NCBI RefSeq assembly: GCF_037975245.1
Contig: NC_092575.1
Span: 8,016,001 to 8,080,000, forward strand
From: Apostichopus japonicus
Lineage: Eukaryota > Echinodermata > Holothuroidea > Aspidochirotida > Stichopodidae
DNA length: 64,000 nucleotides
Reading direction: 5' to 3'
The stretch's first letter is position 1; each line of letters begins with the position of its first letter. Positions 38,118 through 51,392 of the stretch are shown one piece after another. The position numbers and the translations under genes were made by a program. The notes under the pieces were generated by a model, which searched no databases, had not been told where the DNA came from, and worked only from the letters and a program-made list of their open reading frames with translations.

Positions 38118-40124
38118 TTCTCTGCTTCTCTTCTCATCTTGTCAAGTTTGAATGTAAACAGTGTTTAACCTGAAGCCAAAATGACATCATTATATGGGGT
38201 TCAATATTTTTAGATTCAACATTTGCAAAACCCACCGCTATTACCGAAAATAAACGTTATGCTAAATTGGGAAAGACACAATAATTGAAGTACACGTGAT
38301 TCGATGATGTCATATATAGACTTGATCAAGTCTTCAGCCTGGTGTTTGAATTAGGAACACTAAATCTGCGAAATCTCTCAAATAGAATCAGATTTTTCTT
38401 ATCTGTTTGGGGGAGTTATTCATGACAGTTACCTCTCTATGACATAATCCAAATTTCACGATTGTAGTTTGTGTCTCCTTAAACTGATGCAGGTAGAGTC
38501 AAGTTGCAATGCCAAAAGTAATTGATCAGAAAGTTATATGTAATAACCGAATTGGATTGTACGCTCAAAGCACTTTATTAAAATCATGTAATAACCTTGG
38601 AAGGCCATTAGTACTCCATTTCCCATATGAAAAGCAGTCGCTACGGCGTGGTCACAAAGTGTGAGCCCTGTATGCAGCCGCGTAGCACTGTTTGCTATAT
38701 ATTTATAGTATATGCTCTGTCATGAGTATATTTATTTTGCATACCAAATATTCTTCAAACAATGAAACCAAAATCAAATAAGGTCAACGAGTAAAATACT
38801 CTCAATTTTGCCTCTAACCTATAGCATGCATATACAAACTAATATGAACGAAGGATGCCGACAATTTTTGTTTCTTTGAACCAGTGACTGCAAAGTGAAA
38901 CAAACGAAGCGTCGCTTGATGGTGCAAATATTCAACGCAGAGTCCTTTATGACATCATGGAAAAATTGGAAAACAAAATTGATACAAAATGATGCCATTC
39001 CAATAGCTGTTCAAAATTTATCCTAATATAGCTGAAAAGTTTGTTTTAAGCTTACTGTGAATCTTTGTGACCATTTCGGCATATAGCCCCTTGAAACGAA
39101 GCAAGCACGGTCACGGTAAAGCTGTTGATCTACGGTGAGGGGACGCTGTCTTAGAAAACAACAAAAAACTAAAAACAAACTTAAAAACAACAAAATAATG
39201 CTACTCTACATTATGTTGATCTATGTGTGATTTTACATAATACAAACGAACGATAGAAACATAATATACACTTTAATGATAGTTAGGAATGTGTGCTCCC
39301 ATGTTGATAAAAACAAGCTGCAACAAATGGCATTATTGCATATATAGGCTAATATATAGAAAATGTCTCCCCCCCCCCCCCCCCTAACATCATTATCAGA
39401 TCAGAAAGCAAGATATGTGACGGTTAGCTTTTTGACGGAGTTCGTCTTTCCAAACACCTCTGCCATTTACGGTAAAGAAGATATATGCCTTTCCTTATGC
39501 TCCTTCATAACTCAGTAGAGCAACATACAAAGTAACTAGGTAAACCTTTTGTGCGCGTGCGCTTAACACAGTTCAGCCATTCACAAAATAAAGACCTATA
39601 AAATGGGCTATTTGTTCAGTATTCCGCCAAAAAGTGTTTCGTACTATACGGTACACTTCACAGGTCCTTTTAACACATATAGCCTATACCTTGGCTGTGA
39701 CTTCCTTTAACTTCATTGTGAACTTTCTTTTGACCCGACGGGGTTACAGTTGACCTGTTACCGTGAGTCATAGTTCTCCCCAGTGAGCAACTTTAATTGT
39801 CTATGGACCATTGTGTTGGTAAACTTGCACTACAACACCATTTCTTCCCTTTGTTTAATTTTCGCTACAAATGCAGACAGAATGAACTTGAAAAATTGAA
39901 CTTAACAAAGCTTTTTGGGGTATTCTTAACAAAATGAGAAGAATTACTGTTACGTTGCTTTGAAATCACGACAAGAATAAAGAAGTTATTGGCATGAAAT
40001 GTGTGAAACCTTTCTTGAATATTGGACGAATACGGATTACATACTTTACATAATTCTTTAACATGTTTGACACTGCTTCCGTATATGCCTGGAGTTAAGA
40101 GTTTGCAAATGATTTCCTAGCAAT

Positions 40125-40127
<3 letters not shown>
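38118..40127. other. intergenic, nothing recognised
   Basis: AT-rich sequence with a 16-base C tract near 39368. No coding, RNA or transposon end signals seen. Confidence 0.5.

Positions 40128-40180
<53 letters not shown>
40128..40180. repeat. (TA)n microsatellite
   Basis: About 26 uninterrupted TA units. Confidence 0.95.
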
Positions 40181-40184
<4 letters not shown>

Positions 40185-40262
40185 TTCATGTACACTGAAG
40201 AAATAGTGAAACGTTCCATATGAACAATAAAGTATTATAGTACAGTTGCCAACAGGTTTTAT

Positions 40263-40289
40263 CAGGGAGCTACAGATAGCAGCTCCCTG
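40263..40289. mobile_element. 27-bp palindromic insertion with target duplication
   Basis: Arms CAGGGAGCT and AGCTCCCTG surround a 9-base centre. GTTTTAT flanks it directly on both sides (40256-40262 and 40290-40296). It has the same GGAGCT...AGCTCC core and the same duplication length as the insertion at 37840. Confidence 0.65.
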
Positions 40290-40296
40290 GTTTTAT

Positions 40297-43246
40297 TACC
40301 TGCTGGTTTTACCTCCATGGTTCAACTAACATACGTTTATACAGTGAATGATGATAACAATAACGACTTTCTTCCCAAGTATAGGCCTATAATGTATATA
40401 TCAATATGTAGGCCTATATCTACTGTTAATGTGTTGCAATGAACTTATCATGGTTCTGTGTTAAATATAAAGCAGCTCTTTGAAGAAGGCTTATATCAGA
40501 ACCTAATCATCATTTATGACATAAACGTAACAATTAAAGTAATACAAAATAAATTTGTGTTGATGATAAGTTACTTCACAATTTGTATTTAGCTTAAGTT
40601 CTTAATTTTCTTCTGTTATTCCCGCCATGCCAATAAGGTATACACCCACCATGTACTCCTCATAAATATCAACCATATTATTCGACTGAGACCCAACCAT
40701 GTTTATTTGGACGAGGGTTGGGGGGGGGGGGAGTTATGACTGTACTAGGCCTATTTGATTCTTTCCAAAATTTAAATCTTAGGCCTATACCTCCTCTATG
40801 ATTTTCAACTTTAATCTCTTTATAATTGGTCGACATTGGACTAACCCTTTATATGCATTCATAGTTTTATCAAATTAAAAAAAAAACATGTCTGCATCCT
40901 GATTAAAAAAACAGCTTTTTCCAACCAATATCGTATGGAAACTCCAACCCGTACATTGCGTGTGCGTAAATCTACCTTGACGGGAACGAATACCAGCAAA
41001 AGATGTATTTGGAACACCTCACTGAATTGAAAATGTTCATGTTGGTTTTTTAGTACGAGAGTGGACAGCATCTTGATTAGTAAGTTATCAGTGCTGCAGC
41101 TATACAGGCTGTACCATATACAGGTGATATAGGGAATCGGCTAACTATATAGTTTATTGTATATGGCTGTCCAGAACAACTGAATAAACACAAGTCAATG
41201 ATATTATCAGAAATACTCGTTTCAAATGAAGAAATGACATAGATCAGTTTAGAGTAGCACCGTATCCCTGTAAATTCGTTGTTTTACAGGAAGAGAAAGT
41301 CACTTCTATTCGGAGTTTGTTTTTGTTTTTGTTTCGTATCGCTTTTGTGTTTATAAATATAGTCTTTGTGATCCAGAATTATTGATTATTTAAATTCCTG
41401 GTAATTGATTCGAAAATGCGATTAAAGGAGACTTGCACTCATGTCTGCAGCTGGAGTTTGTCTCAATATACTGTGACATCACTGCCTCCCATCATCACGT
41501 CATCTTTCCTATTCTTGGAGATGGCATCCATGTGACGGTCTTGTGATCTACATGGTGAAATAGAGAACCATATGGGAATGCCACCCAAAGCATGTGGTTG
41601 GAGAGGGGAGGGGGGGGGGTAGACTAGGAACACCAACGAGAGTGTGAACAACCCGTCCATAATAATAGTAACTAACTAAATAAATAAAATAAAAACATCA
41701 TAGGTTCAATTGTTTCCTTGCACGGTGCAGTGTGTAATGAACAGGTTGAAGTAAATACAAGGCAAAATTCAGCTTAATTTTTTTTTTTTTTGGCGGCGTG
41801 AGGAATAACACGGTGAAGCAATGGCGTGCGAAAGCCGTCTCCTCACCTCTATTGTCAGTCGGGAAATATTGTGCATTCAGTCGGTCGAGGACAAAAAAGA
41901 CCACTCGTGCGGGTCCAAGGCACCGTTAGGCTCATCCCTATATACGTTACATCAGTTTGGGCAATATATAAATTGCCTCACCCCCCCCCCCCCCTCACTT
42001 TCCTTGTATTTTCATGTATCAGTCACTGCATGAAATCAATAGTATCTTTCTCTAAACGTTTTTGTGTGTGTGTTTACGCTCATGCTTCTAGTTTAATATT
42101 ATATACATGCTTGTTAACAAGGTAACCTAATAAGTCTAATTTCCTTCACAGAGACCGGTAATCCGGTATAAGCCTACATATACGATTCCCATAAACTGTG
42201 ATATCCTATTGACGAATGTACAGTAACTCTCTGAATGACATTGAAACAATGTACTGTATACATATTTGACACTGTGCTTACGGCATTAGTAAAAAAACAG
42301 TTATATTTAACATAAATAATTTCGATGAAACTTGGATCAGAAACGTATGTCTATAGCCCATGCTGTTGCAGACTGTACGATGCTACAATGTTAGAATAGC
42401 CCAGTCGTATACCATATACCATCCTTCACCTGGATCTGTGTATACAAATCATGATTACCTCTCAACACAAATAAGATAACATTGTTGACTTATTGATTTG
42501 TATTTGAATCACGCCTACGCCTCTAAATGTCAGTTTGGTTAATACGTTGTCATGTTTGCTAGCTGGTACACTACTAATACAATCATTAGGACATCAACTC
42601 TGAGGAAACTTTTCAGGAACACCTGTGCAGTATAAACCTACAAGAATAACAAACCAAATACATGGCTGCAGTAGGTACGTATCCATGCGCGCAGCTCCTT
42701 CAATCGGCCCTGCGTAGGTACATTTTGCCACAACCATAACCCCACGACCTACACCATATTTTACAGCTCTATGCATGATCTCGATTGTGCTCCTCATTTC
42801 TACTAGGTGAGGAGGGGGAGGGCGGAGGTAGGGGTGGGCACATTTACAGTCAGTGTTTGATTGAAGTTATTGTAACAACATTTAATGTATATTTTTGTTT
42901 CTTAATTAGGTATACAGCAACTTCAATGTATATTGCAACATTCATGTTTTTTGTGTTGATAAGAATAATAATAACAACTATAACAATGATAATTAAAGCA
43001 CAGCGAAGGCTGAAAGATACAACACTTTAAGAAAACAATAAATCTGTCTATGGTGTCAAGATGAGGAGATATTTTCAAGAAAAGGTCACTTGTCACGAAC
43101 GATCGATTGAAGAACAAATTTAAAATACGGTCACACTTACGAACATTGAAAAGAGTATTGCTGACCCCCCTCCCCCGTCCCGCACCCCCCCCGGGCTCCG
43201 ACCGCAGGTTCACTATCCACAAAGGTGCACATATGGTTGGTCAAAG
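40297..43246. other. intergenic, nothing recognised
   Basis: Holds several TAGGCCTA octamers (40409-40787), G and C tracts at about 40720, 41608 and 41982, a T run at 41779 and short unrecognised frames. No gene supported. Confidence 0.5.
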
Positions 43247-43270
43247 CACGGAGCTATTTATAGCTTCATG
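43247..43270. repeat. degenerate palindrome of the GGAGCT family
   Basis: CACGGAGCTATTTATAGCTT followed by CATG. The inner arms CGGAGCTA/TAGCTTC pair with one mismatch. Flanks GTCAAAG and GCCAAAG may be a decayed duplication. Probably a third, older copy of the tiny element. Confidence 0.4.
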
Positions 43271-43906
43271 CCAAAGTTACTGTCATCGGTCTATTCACAA
43301 CGTGATATCTATCTTTAGAATGAAATGCCACATAATACGTATGGTACTACACGTCTATTAGCAGGCTGTACGAAACTAGTCAACCTCATATAGACAATTA
43401 AGTTATGCGCACTACCACCAGAATTGACATCAACACTGCCAAACTAATCCCATTCCTAGCACCAATCACCAGATCTTTTGACTATAACGATATCTATGGA
43501 ATATTACAGCAGTAAAATAAGATATACCTTCTCGCTGCAATCTAAATCTAACGTCATCGCTGGGTATAGTTCTTAGTATATATAGGCCTGATACTAACTG
43601 CGACATGTTTTTGAGAGTTTCTAGGATATAATTTCTACCGATTATCGGCCAAACTGCCCAAATTTACGACCTCGTTTTCGCCAGTTTTAAGGTTTCATGT
43701 CACTGCAAGCTGTGGTATATCGTATTCATATCATTCATTGAGTTATGATCATAAATTGCATTCCGGAGTAAAATGACACAATTGCTTGCTGTATACAGAG
43801 AGCGGAATGGAGTTTGATTTGTCGATTCACAATCGATGGCGTTAGTGGGTTGGTATTAAGCCTTCATTCATTTAAGAGAAAGTTAAAATCCAATGAACAC
43901 TATACG

Positions 43907-45196
43907 CAGTGGCGTCGCCAAGGGGGGGCCAGGGGGGGCACGTGCCCCCCTGGAAAACCTAGTGCCCCCCGGGTGCCCCCCCATCTGAGATTTGGGTTGG
44001 TAAAAAAATATATATATATTTTGTTATATTCAACTCCCATCATCTGAGTTGGTTTTTCATAAGGACAAAGAAGCACAGTAATTCGTATTTTCTTCAAATG
44101 AGCTGCGAAAAAATTAACAAGTTTATCCTTGAACGTCGGGTATCGAAGTCGTAACCCGCGCCATCACAACAGGTGTCGATATTTACATTGAATGTGTCAG
44201 TGCTCACGCCATACCAGCGGATATACAAGTCCGCTTCGCGAGCTACATGACTGTGAGAAGGGAGGGTACTGCAATATGTTGCCTTGGTCTGAGGTTGACA
44301 GGTTAGGAGCTGACGAAATGTGAGAATGTGAGGGTCCGCAGGCACCATACTTGCCTATATTTGTGGACCCATATATTAACCCTGTTGTGTAAGGGGTGCA
44401 GAGGTCATTTGAGGTCAGATGCTTGTAGGAACAAATGGCGAATGTTCACACCTGCATACTGAGCCATACTCGATGTGTGATAAAACTTTGGATTGCATGG
44501 TGAGATCCCCCTGATAGGAGCCAATAACGATGCTGGAACCTGTTACATCTTAATAGATAATGGGCGAAAACGAGAAGGACAAGAAAGGAGTCGGGGTCAT
44601 GCACACATTAATTCAACAAATGTAGCTTCTATTTATAGGGTTAGGCATAATATCGACAGCATGTGGTTCATATCCTCTGCAAAATTCTGCGCCTTGTTAA
44701 AATCATTACCCTCAAAAATAGCAATTTCTGGAGATATCTTCAGATCGAATTTAGCATCAAATGTGGCAGCATTTTGCATCTAGCCCATCCTCCGTATGCG
44801 AAAATTTTCCAAAGGGGAGGGGGGGCAGTGGCGGCGGAACCGGGGGGGGCTTGGGGGCTTGCAATCTGAGAAATTGCAGGCTTGAGACCCATATTTTAGG
44901 GCTAGGTATTCGCAGCATAAAACACTCGGGAAGTGCCGTTTCCGGCCATCTGGGGGTTTGAAAAACCCAAAATTTTCTTGTACGCTCCGCGCCAACCGAT
45001 GGTGGCGCTCCGCTTAGATAGTCTCTACACATTAGTCCCCCCCCAATAATTTTCCCGTTCCGCCGCGCCTGGAGGGGCACCCCCTCCCCTTAGACCCCTC
45101 CCAGGACGTTTATCCGTATCCACCTCAGTGCCCCCCCATCAAATGCTGGTGCCCCCCCTGTGCCCCCCCAGACTGAAAAGTCTGGTGACGCCACTG
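43907..45196. mobile_element. non-autonomous hAT-like DNA transposon
   Basis: The element is 1290 bp. Its terminal inverted repeats are CAGTGGCGTCGCCA (left) and CAGTGGCGTCACCA (reverse complement of the right end), 13 of 14 identical. A perfect 8-bp target-site duplication, ACTATACG, borders it at 43899-43906 and 45197-45204. The 8-bp duplication and CA...TG ends starting CAGTGGCG are typical of the hAT superfamily. Subterminal C/G-rich segments (GTGCCCCCC-like) occur at both ends. No transposase frame is visible, so it would need a transposase in trans. A second, smaller element sits inside at 44826-45071. Confidence 0.85.
44826..45071. mobile_element. nested hAT-like miniature element
   Basis: The element is 246 bp. 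Its ends are CAGTGGCGGCGGAACCGG (left) and CAGGCGCGGCGGAACGGG (reverse complement of the right), 15 of 18 matching. It lies inside the larger hAT-like element. The flanks are G-rich on the left and GAGGGGCA on the right, compatible with a duplication blurred by a homopolymer but not proof. Inner C/G runs are subterminal, as in the host element. No ORF. Confidence 0.6.
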
Positions 45197-45204
45197 ACTA
45201 TACG

Positions 45205-46746
45205 TTCAATCATGTCTGATGATGCGTTATACCAATTTCCTCCCCTTTGCATTATCCAGGGTAACCTTCCTGATTCGTGTTGTTGAATTCTCATGTAAGT
45301 AGTCACTTGTTACATACAACGGTTTCCAAGTGACGGTAACGTCTCTTTTGACAAGTCACCCAGCAATGATGAAAAATTAAACTGATGGATAAAAGTCATA
45401 CCGAAGTAAGCGGTCTGCAACCACATAGGTATCAAATCTCCCTGACCAAAATGTTCAAAGTTATCATATATACAAAACACTAGAACATGTAGAACCTCGG
45501 AAGTTATAAGAACAATAACTGACAACCAGGGATTCTACTTCACGGGCCAATGGCGGTCCATCCACTTTAGCTGCAGTCACGGACCTTACTGAGTTTATCA
45601 TTCTCTGATAAATTGTTAATGACTGCATAGTCTCCATTAGCCACATTATAGGCTATGCCTTTCTGTCGTTCGCATTTATATTTATCTGTACCAGATATAG
45701 GCTATCCTATATGCCTCCGTATATATGATACGGTACATGTACATACGTACGGCGCACCACGTGGATCGTTCTTTACTCTATATATGTCGATAATTATTCA
45801 CCACTTAATGTGTCATTATAGTCAGTATACGTATAGCGTTACTATGGGATTCCTTCCCACAGTTAGCTTCAGTTACGACCTGGTCGTCCATATCAATACG
45901 AAACGTAAGATCAATTTAGAGATTAAATTATAAAATCTCACTATGAAATACAACTATACCCCCAGACACTCCAAACTAAGCCCTACCAAACCCGTCCCCT
46001 CTCACACACACGCGCGCTCTCGCTCGCTTCACTACTGATGTCGTAGAATTCCCATCCAATCAACCTTTATCCCTACTTTTACGTACAAATGTGAACTAGT
46101 AACCTTCAGTATAATGCTCCGTATGTAAAACAGAAATATATCAGATGTACGTATCATGAAAACCTTCGAGAAAATAGGGCCTAATGACGTCAGCAATCGT
46201 TGTTGCTTATTCCTTTATACAGTTGGCAGTCACTGTATAATTAACATGTAAGGACATATGAATCGATATGGACTAATATTGGCATAACTTAAATGAGACC
46301 ATTAACAACTTCATTTTGTGACGCACTCATAATGAGGGAAAGATTCGCTTTTCTGTTTTTTCCCCCTTTTGACTTTCAGTTCTGTTCAAGATTCCCATTG
46401 ATGGGTTTCATTAGGTTGATTTATACGATAAAGTTTCTCTCGTTATATAGTCTATATATAAGGCAAATTTTTAAGAGGTCTGTAAAAAGTCTAAGGCATC
46501 ATTGCCAGTAATGGAAAGTCTTCTACTGACCAAATAAATAAACAAACAAAACTAGATGTTGTTGGCTTGCATATATATATAAAGGGCGGAAACGGTTTAA
46601 ATCGGACTTCTTTTTTTAAAATGTAGAGTGAATACGCAAAGGTTTATTCGGCGACACCAGGGAGTTGTTCCGTAACAATACGGCGACACTTAGAGGCTAT
46701 CGGCCACACAATATTTGAACCGTTTTCGTTTGGTGATGAACGGGTT

Positions 46747-46825
<79 letters not shown>

Positions 46826-49800
46826 ATAGGGCAATAAAGGAAGAGAGTGTCAATCGGGTCGTGCTAATAAATACTCTTGATTCTTTTGTGTGAGAAGTCG
46901 ATAAAGGTGGTACTCACACGTAACAGTAGTCTAATTCGTCCCCGGCTGAATGTTAAAAGTCTCCCGACTGAACCACCCCCCCCCCACCTCCGTCTGACGA
47001 CGGGACGACCACCCCATACCCCGTCCTTCAGGCTCATATAGTACGAGAAAGATGCAACAATAACAAGAACTATTTTGACCATTAGCCAGCCTTGCAGGCT
47101 CATATATATAGTACGAGATAAAAATTAAAAGAGTTGGATCGAATCTGTCTGAAAATGTGCTATCAATTGACTTTGAATCATTTTGTTTACATTAAGTGCA
47201 CCAAGAAGTGGTTGTTGAAGCAATGTTAAACTTTACCATATAGACCTATGCAAGATTGTGAAGGAATGATTATGCACTCTGAAGTCTTGCTTTTGTCCTA
47301 TATTTTTAGAGTCGGGTGGTCAAGGACCTTTGAGACCTTTCTCAAATGTTGAATTTAAACATGCGATAACGGACGATGTTATCGTTAATGTCAGTTTCCG
47401 TTACAGAGTTCAACTTCTCTATGTCTCTATATGTCCCGAGCAAGTTAAAACCTTAAGCAGTATGGTCGCCATCTGGACACGAGTGACGTGATGAAAGCTG
47501 CAAATGTTCTCCAGCACAAAACTGTTGACACCCAACGAAGATACAAGAGGAAATAGATTTTATTTGACTTGTTATCAAGATACAACATATTTTCGAAACT
47601 ATGGCAGATTCGCGTGACTATCACAACTTTTCTAGCTTGAATAACTAAAGTACTCTCGCGTGAAATGTATTTGTCGAAAGGAAAAATGAAAGGAAAATGA
47701 TGCATTATTTTCATAATTTTTTTTTTTTTTTATCAGGAAGAGAAACACGCGATATTTATATTTATCCTGCTCTTATCGGTTTATGGTTAAAGTTTAACAA
47801 TAGGGAACATAAACAAAGTGAAAATGACAAACAAGCAGTTATTGAGGTCATGAAAGTTCCATAATATTGATGGCAATTAAACGATTATGTGTTGGACAGT
47901 TTACGTATCCAAGTTAGTTGTTGAACCTGGCTGTCACCAGCTTGCTATTGCATACAAATATGTTTAAACTGGCACGCTACCGCTATACGTGTAACGCCTA
48001 TATAATAATGGCAAGTCGTGGTTAAGTTCAAAGCTTGAAACATGCTAACATTTATCAGTTTATTCCCGAATGTGGTTATTTATGAAGTCACCAACAAGCT
48101 ATACAACCAACCCAAACCCCACCCCAGCCACCACTCTTACCGTAAAATAGTAGAATGAAGAGAAAAAATGTATAGGTCTGTTAAATATACTATTTGACCT
48201 ATATCAGTAAAGGTATAGTGTTTAATATATAGTGGAGATACGTTGCTAGGGGGGGCCGCTATGCAGAAGGCCCGATGAATACAGCATTGGGTCAATGTCT
48301 CATATATGAAAACACAATGGATTTAAGGCCATGGAATAATGGATCCAAAATGAAACTAAATTTTCACGAGAAAGAGATTTCAACATATACACCTATCAAA
48401 AATTTGGTAAAACTGTAGATCTGGTATATAAGCCTCCACAGAGAACTAAATATAAGTTAAAGGTGTCTTAATATACACATGGAGATGAACAGCTCCTTTT
48501 ATGATCTGATACGACTTTCATTTAAACACGCACAAAAGAGTTCACTCAGATTTGAGTGGATTGGGTTTTACAATCATGAATTTATGCATGAAGGACTTCT
48601 AGTTAAACTTGCAATATATACAGTCTTGGAAAATGATGGAGGGTATCAGAAGGGCATGTAGGGGAGGGATGGGGGCAGGACAGAAAGGACGGGGAGGGGA
48701 AAGTCGTGAAGAAGGGAGGGTGCCTTGGTGACAGCGTGCATTTTGAATCGTGCTTTATTAGGCGTTAGGACACGGGTCAACCTCTCTTTAGTACACAGAC
48801 CATGTTATTACCGAGCACATTGCACATGTTATTTTTGTTTGGCTATTTCTATTCAAGCATAAGGAAAACTATACATGACAATGTCAATTGCCCTGACATT
48901 TTGTTTTCCACATGCTCTGTTATGCACAAATTTTGCGGGCAAAGTTCAGGAGAGTTAAAGGAATAATTCAGAGGTCAACAGTTCCCATAGGAAAAATTGT
49001 AATGAAAACTGGAAGTCTTCAACCCTCACTTTTGTTTGAGGTTGAATGGATCAATAACCGTGTTGAAAATATATCAGTATATATATATTACCGTTAACTG
49101 TTCTTTATCTGTATCGGTTCTATACACACTAGTATTCATTGTATACAGTGAGTTTCAGTACTGATGTACACGCAGAACCAATATACGCTATCAGATTGCA
49201 GCCCAGAACGAACGGTCTTGACTATAGTCAAGCCCAAAATCAAACAAAAATATTGACATAACTGAGGATAATATCCGGCCTAAGAATATACCTTATGGTC
49301 ATAGCCACAATACAAAGGAAGCTGGAATCGTGATCATATTGCCCGGTTAATTGGACATTTTCACCCACATCAATGCCATATAGTTCTAATCAACCGGCTT
49401 AAATGCCAGAGATATACACAGGCAAGGTATAGTGTCACTGTTAAACTGTATAAGTAGTGCATGTTATATTAAATGCCTTGCAACCAAGGACCTCGGGTTA
49501 TAGCTTATCGTATAAATTTCCCAAGAATCAATAGCAATTTTTTTGTTACAGACTCTTCAGCCGGCTAAAACTCTATGCTCTATTTTGTCCTATACCCGCT
49601 ATGGATCCGTGGAGGTTTTTGAAACTTAGACAGCAATTTATAGCAAACAAGGGATTTTCATTTGTTCCAGCAAAAATAGATTTTGGTCATTATTATAATC
49701 ACGTGACTCAATACATCGTCGCAAAAGGTGATGCCATTTAAGAATTGGCAACTTCTAGGTGTTTGCGTTTGGTCTACCTTTTCCAGCCGTTTTATCAAAT

Positions 49801-51181
49801 CTGTCTAGAATTACTCAAAATTACTGTATTGTAAAAGATTCAACTGGGATAAATTCTTAGATTCATGCTCCCAATAAACGTTAATTAGTGAGTATAATTA
49901 ACGATAACTTTTAATTTTAGGAATTTCGTCGCCCAGCCTACACGAATTTTGTACCCAATCCGCGGGCCACAGTACTTTGTCTCGTGACAAAACTAGAAAT
50001 ATTACATTACATGCATGCATGCATGGGTCGATCAGAAAGTTCATCTTATATGTTCAAATATCTTGTCAAAGACCCCATAACTCACCAAAGTGTACATAGC
50101 CTATTTCATTTTCTGATTACTAAAAAAAAAAAAAAAACATTATTAGAAATTTGAAAAACTTCAGGGCCACATAAAATCTGCTCATGGGCCGCGCTCTTAG
50201 GTTTATATGTTAATAGGCCTATCTTCGCAAGAGGACATTTTCTGATCGAGCTGGTCATCCTGGATACTCTGAGAATTGTGACTCTTTGGAATTAAAGGTG
50301 AATGAACAGGTCACACCAAGGCCGATGGACCAAAGCTTCCCAGTGATTTGCTGTTTAGTCCACTGAGCATGCAGGTCCCTGTGTGTTCTAGCTGACTATA
50401 ATTAACCTTGGCACACACTCTCTCCCCCTCTATCTACTTTCGGCATTATACAAACGGGGTTTATTCGGGAGTCCCGAACAATTTATACGTTGAATATTCT
50501 GAAGGAATCCTTATTTTCTTAGTGACTGTTTTCTTGTTTTCATTCCTGTTTCGTTTTCTTATTATTATTATTATATTTTCGAGGGACGTTTCCTTGGTAT
50601 ATTTTGTCTGATTTGGCGTTCCAATGTAATTGTAACCTTGTCATTGACCTATACCTTCCCAAATGAATCTGCTTACTAGTTCGGAAAAGAGGCGATTCGC
50701 TCAACTTGATTTGAAAGGAAATAACTCAGACCAAGGATGTACCAGTAAAATCCTGGTCAGACATCTATTCCAACGGTGGAAGTCACAGAACGCCTTGCCA
50801 AATGCTACACAAGGAAAATTAGTCACAACTGGTGGAATTGATATTGCATGGTATACATACACATGTTGGGTAAAGAAAAAACGCCTGGACGATTAAGGCT
50901 AGACCATTCCGTCACATACAAGTAAGCGAAACGAACATTTTACGAGGAAATAAATAATATGATAACACAGGATATAGGTAAACCATGACACTGACAATTG
51001 TCTGCCGTCACAATATCAGATGAGTCATGATTCTAAAATAGTCCCTGCAGCAGACGATGTTATTTCAACTGAAACTGACAACAAACATGATACTTATTGG
51101 AGGGCGTAAACGAAAATGGTTATCAAAATGAAGGATTGAGCTTCAAGGGAAAACCTGTGACAGGGGAGGGGTCAAGGAGGG
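45205..51181. other. intergenic, nothing recognised
   Basis: Contains the compound microsatellite at 46745, an imperfect inverted pair at 46596-46732, a direct repeat of CAGGCTCATATA...GTACGAGA at about 47030 and 47096, a CRE at 46185-46192, and an A15 run at 50123. No exon is recognisable. Confidence 0.5.
46745..46828. repeat. (TA)n-(TG)n compound microsatellite
   Basis: TATATA with an AAA interruption runs into TGTGTG, about 80 bp in all. Confidence 0.95.
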
Positions 51182-51323
51182 GTATTATTATTATTATTAT
51201 TATAATATTATTATTATTATTATTATTATTTATTATTATTATTATCATTATTATTATTATTATTTATTATTATTATTATCATTATCATTATTATTACTAT
51301 TATCATTATTGTCATTATAATTA

Positions 51324-51357
<34 letters not shown>

Positions 51358-51392
51358 TTTATCATTAATAATTATAATAATAATTATAATAA
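51182..51392. repeat. (ATT)n microsatellite
   Basis: About 210 bp of ATT units with scattered ATC and single-base interruptions. It yields long Ile/Tyr or Asn frames that are not genes. Confidence 0.95.
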
